From Acetilactobacillus jinshanensis (GTDB lineage: Bacteria > Bacillota > Bacilli > Lactobacillales > Lactobacillaceae): a stretch of 64,000 bases of DNA. The notes below the pieces were generated by a model that worked only from the letters and a program-made list of their open reading frames with translations, ran no database searches and was not told the DNA's origin. The stretch lies in assembly GCF_004359375.1 (NCBI RefSeq), contig NZ_CP034726.1:1-64000 (forward strand), in the 5' to 3' direction. The first letter of the stretch is position 1, and each line of letters starts with the position of its first letter. Shown one piece after another: positions 62,202-64,000 of the stretch. Made by a program: the position numbers and the translations under genes.

Positions 62202-63305
62202 GTGCTGGACCACACGTTAAGGCATAAATTCGTTTTAGTTATATTATCAATGTTTTTAATAATTGGGATGCTAATCCCGATCAATCAGGTTAACGCGCGT
62301 AAACGAACGATTCGTTCACATCCGCGGGTTCGGGTTAGTCGTAACGTTAGACATAATAAGAAGCGAAGTCATTATCGACCTCGTCACCGAATAATTAGAC
62401 GCCATTACACTCAGCCCTACCCAACCGTTAACTATCGAATTAAACGGGTTAACGAACGGCTGAGCTGGGCTAGTCGCCCTAAATATCGAAAAGAAACCGT
62501 AAAGAGTGATTACGGTCCGCGAGCAACGTTTAAGACGGTGGATTTCATTCCGACGGACGCTGCCGGCGGTAATTTCTTGGTTCAGTCATTGAACGTTACT
62601 CCAGATGGTCATTATGCATACGTCGGTTACGGCTATGAACCGGTGTTAAAGCACCATAGTGAGTTAACTCGAATTGCTCAAGTTGACCTACGACATCACC
62701 GGATCAAAGTTGGTAAACCTTTTAAAGGTGGTCATGGCCAGGCTGTTGCGTATAATCCAAAGGGTCGCCCGTCGTTATGGTTGTTGAATGATCTTGGTGG
62801 CCCTATTCACCGGGGCTCATTAGAAAAGATCAGCCTTAAATCACTTCGTCCGCAACATCAGATTCGGTTTAATCTAAAACGGAATGATAACCTGGGTGAT
62901 AGCCTGGCCTTTGATAATCATAATAATATTTATAACGAAAATATGATCTGGCCAAGTACTGCTGGCGGACATTATCGACCTGGGATGATTCTCTTACATC
63001 AGGGTCATGTTAATTGGCACCACGTTAAATTCAGTGATGTTTCACAAGGACTTCGCCGTTCACCAGGTAACGTAGTGCAGGCATTAGCTTACAGTCCACG
63101 TACGAAACGTCTCTATATTGAAGAAAACGACGTCATCGTTTCACTTCCAGTTAATAAACTGGGTCATCTATCACCCCGTGATGTCAAAGAGACCATTTTG
63201 AGACAACGTCGTGAATACGAGGGGCTATCCTTTGACCGTTCTGGTCACGCCTATATCTTAATGAACCACCCGAAAGAAATTATGAGAAGTACTAATGTTT
63301 TTTAA
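62202..63305 (+). CDS. Secreted or surface protein with basic linker, unknown function
   Basis: It is 367 aa. An N-terminal signal/anchor helix (FVLVILSMFLIIGMLIPINQ, about 10-29, possible cleavage after NA) is followed by a remarkably basic region (residues about 33-80, Arg/His/Lys-rich: RKRTIRSHPRVRVSRNVRHN). The rest looks like a beta-propeller-type extracellular domain with repeats such as VTPDGHYAYVGYGY, VAYNPKGRPSLW and LAYSPRTKRLYI. GTG 62202 is the start. I do not recognise the family. Confidence 0.7.
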   Translation: MLDHTLRHKFVLVILSMFLIIGMLIPINQVNARKRTIRSHPRVRVSRNVRHNKKRSHYRPRHRIIRRHYTQPYPTVNYRIKRVNERLSWASRPKYRKETVKSDYGPRATFKTVDFIPTDAAGGNFLVQSLNVTPDGHYAYVGYGYEPVLKHHSELTRIAQVDLRHHRIKVGKPFKGGHGQAVAYNPKGRPSLWLLNDLGGPIHRGSLEKISLKSLRPQHQIRFNLKRNDNLGDSLAFDNHNNIYNENMIWPSTAGGHYRPGMILLHQGHVNWHHVKFSDVSQGLRRSPGNVVQALAYSPRTKRLYIEENDVIVSLPVNKLGHLSPRDVKETILRQRREYEGLSFDRSGHAYILMNHPKEIMRSTNVF

Positions 63306-63334
63306 GGATTAATTAATTTCAAGGAGACTTTGAT

Positions 63335-64000
63335 TTGAAATTTGTTTTAGCACCCGATTCTTTTAAAGGCTGCATGACCGCTAAACAGGCTACCGATGCA
63401 ATGGCCAAGGGAATTCTGAAGGCTGATCCGCAAGCAGTGATTAAAAAGGTCCCGATGGCCGACGGTGGTGAAGGCACTACCCAGGCATTAGTGGATGCTC
63501 TTCATGGTCAATGGGTAACGGTTAACACTCGTGATCCACGAAACCGATCGATCAAGACCCGTTACGGTTTGATTAAAAACGGTCAGGTTGCCGTTATGGA
63601 GATGTCAGCGGCCAGTGGAATTCAATTTATTGACCCGAAGATATCTGATCCAGGTGATACCTCGACGTACGGGACCGGGATTTTGATAAAAGACGCCATG
63701 AAGCGGCACGTTAAGAAGATCATCCTCGGGATCGGTGGCAGTGCCACGAATGATGGTGGCGTTGGGATGGCTGCTGCACTCGGGGTTAGATTTCTGGATG
63801 CGACTGGTCATCCAATCTTACCGTGTGGTAATCAACTTAACCGCTTGGTAAGAATTGACGAAAGCCATATGATTCCTGAAGCAAAGCAGATCCCCATAAT
63901 TATTGCCAGCGACGTTACGAATCCGTTAACGGGTCCTCATGGTGCCGCAGCCGTATTTGGCCCACAAAAGGGCGCTAGTTCAGCAGAGGTTAAACACTTA
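63335..64000 (+). CDS. Glycerate kinase (3' truncated by window edge)
   Basis: This kinase phosphorylates D-glycerate with ATP. The 222 visible codons begin at TTG 63335, 8 nt after AAGGAG, with KFVLAPDSFKGCMTAKQATD. Also seen: KVPMADGGEGTTQALVDA, AVMEMSAASGIQF, IILGIGGSATNDGGVGMAAA and ASDVTNPLTGPHGAAAVFG. All are signatures of the GarK/GlxK family. The remainder lies beyond base 64000. Confidence 0.92.
   Translation, partial: MKFVLAPDSFKGCMTAKQATDAMAKGILKADPQAVIKKVPMADGGEGTTQALVDALHGQWVTVNTRDPRNRSIKTRYGLIKNGQVAVMEMSAASGIQFIDPKISDPGDTSTYGTGILIKDAMKRHVKKIILGIGGSATNDGGVGMAAALGVRFLDATGHPILPCGNQLNRLVRIDESHMIPEAKQIPIIIASDVTNPLTGPHGAAAVFGPQKGASSAEVKHL

Overview
The window is the replication-origin region of a low-GC Gram-positive chromosome, most likely a member of the Lactobacillaceae. 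The evidence is the gene order dnaA-dnaN-yaaA-recF-gyrB-gyrA-rpsF-ssb-rpsR-gdpP-rplI-dnaB, then walRKHIJ-htrA and rlmH, together with frequent TTG starts, strong AGGAGG-type ribosome binding sites, a D-lactate dehydrogenase and many amino-acid permeases. I cannot name the species from sequence alone.

Layout. 1-14.5 kb: the 3' part of dnaA (its first codons lie before the window), oriC with DnaA boxes between dnaA and dnaN, and the conserved replication, gyrase, ribosomal-protein and c-di-AMP genes. 14.5-22.1 kb: a small membrane protein, tRNA-Lys(CTT), then the walRKHIJ-htrA cell-wall signalling operon. 22.2-24.9 kb: an accessory insert (small membrane peptides, macro-domain protein, HTH-DUF805 fusion, two DUF2304-like paralogues, a His-rich secreted peptide, an SDR). 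25.8-27.5 kb: a DnaA-box cluster, rlmH and a nucleoside-hydrolase-like gene. 27.5-30.6 kb: a gene-poor stretch of small RNAs, a very small hydrophobic peptide, DUF805 and small regulatory membrane proteins. 30.6-36.8 kb: ldhD, a methyltransferase, nnrE, a permease, an HXXEE protein, a PfpI-type protein and a CPBP protease. 36.9-42.4 kb: start of a polysaccharide locus (LCP, galE, cpsC, cpsD) cut off by a complete IS3-family element that splits a small winged-helix ORF. 42.7-50.8 kb: mntH-usp, a disulfide-reductase-like flavoprotein, three TSUP permeases, pnuC and a further DUF805 protein. 50.8-51.2 kb: a second peptide/antisense-RNA locus. 51.2-64 kb: two MFS exporters, three amino-acid permeases, marR with an NmrA-like gene, an ABC-2 permease, a hemolysin-III protein, a basic secreted protein and the start of a glycerate kinase.

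The most interesting structure is a pair of unrelated-looking loci (27.77-28.10 kb and 50.82-51.21 kb) with the same plan. In each, a short hydrophobic peptide gene with its own terminator is divergent from a gene for an RNA of about 90-100 nt that ends in a terminator. That RNA carries two separated segments complementary, with G:U wobbles, to the peptide mRNA near its start codon and further downstream. This is the logic of a type I toxin-antitoxin system, but in a divergent rather than convergent (Fst/par) arrangement. Two further RNAs with the same terminator module lie at 28.1 and 28.6 kb. Other notable points are a palindromic DnaA-box cluster before rlmH, apparent ATT starts in two genes, four perfect 11-bp direct repeats beside the IS-split ORF, and a promoter-terminator unit at 30.4 kb that looks like another small RNA.
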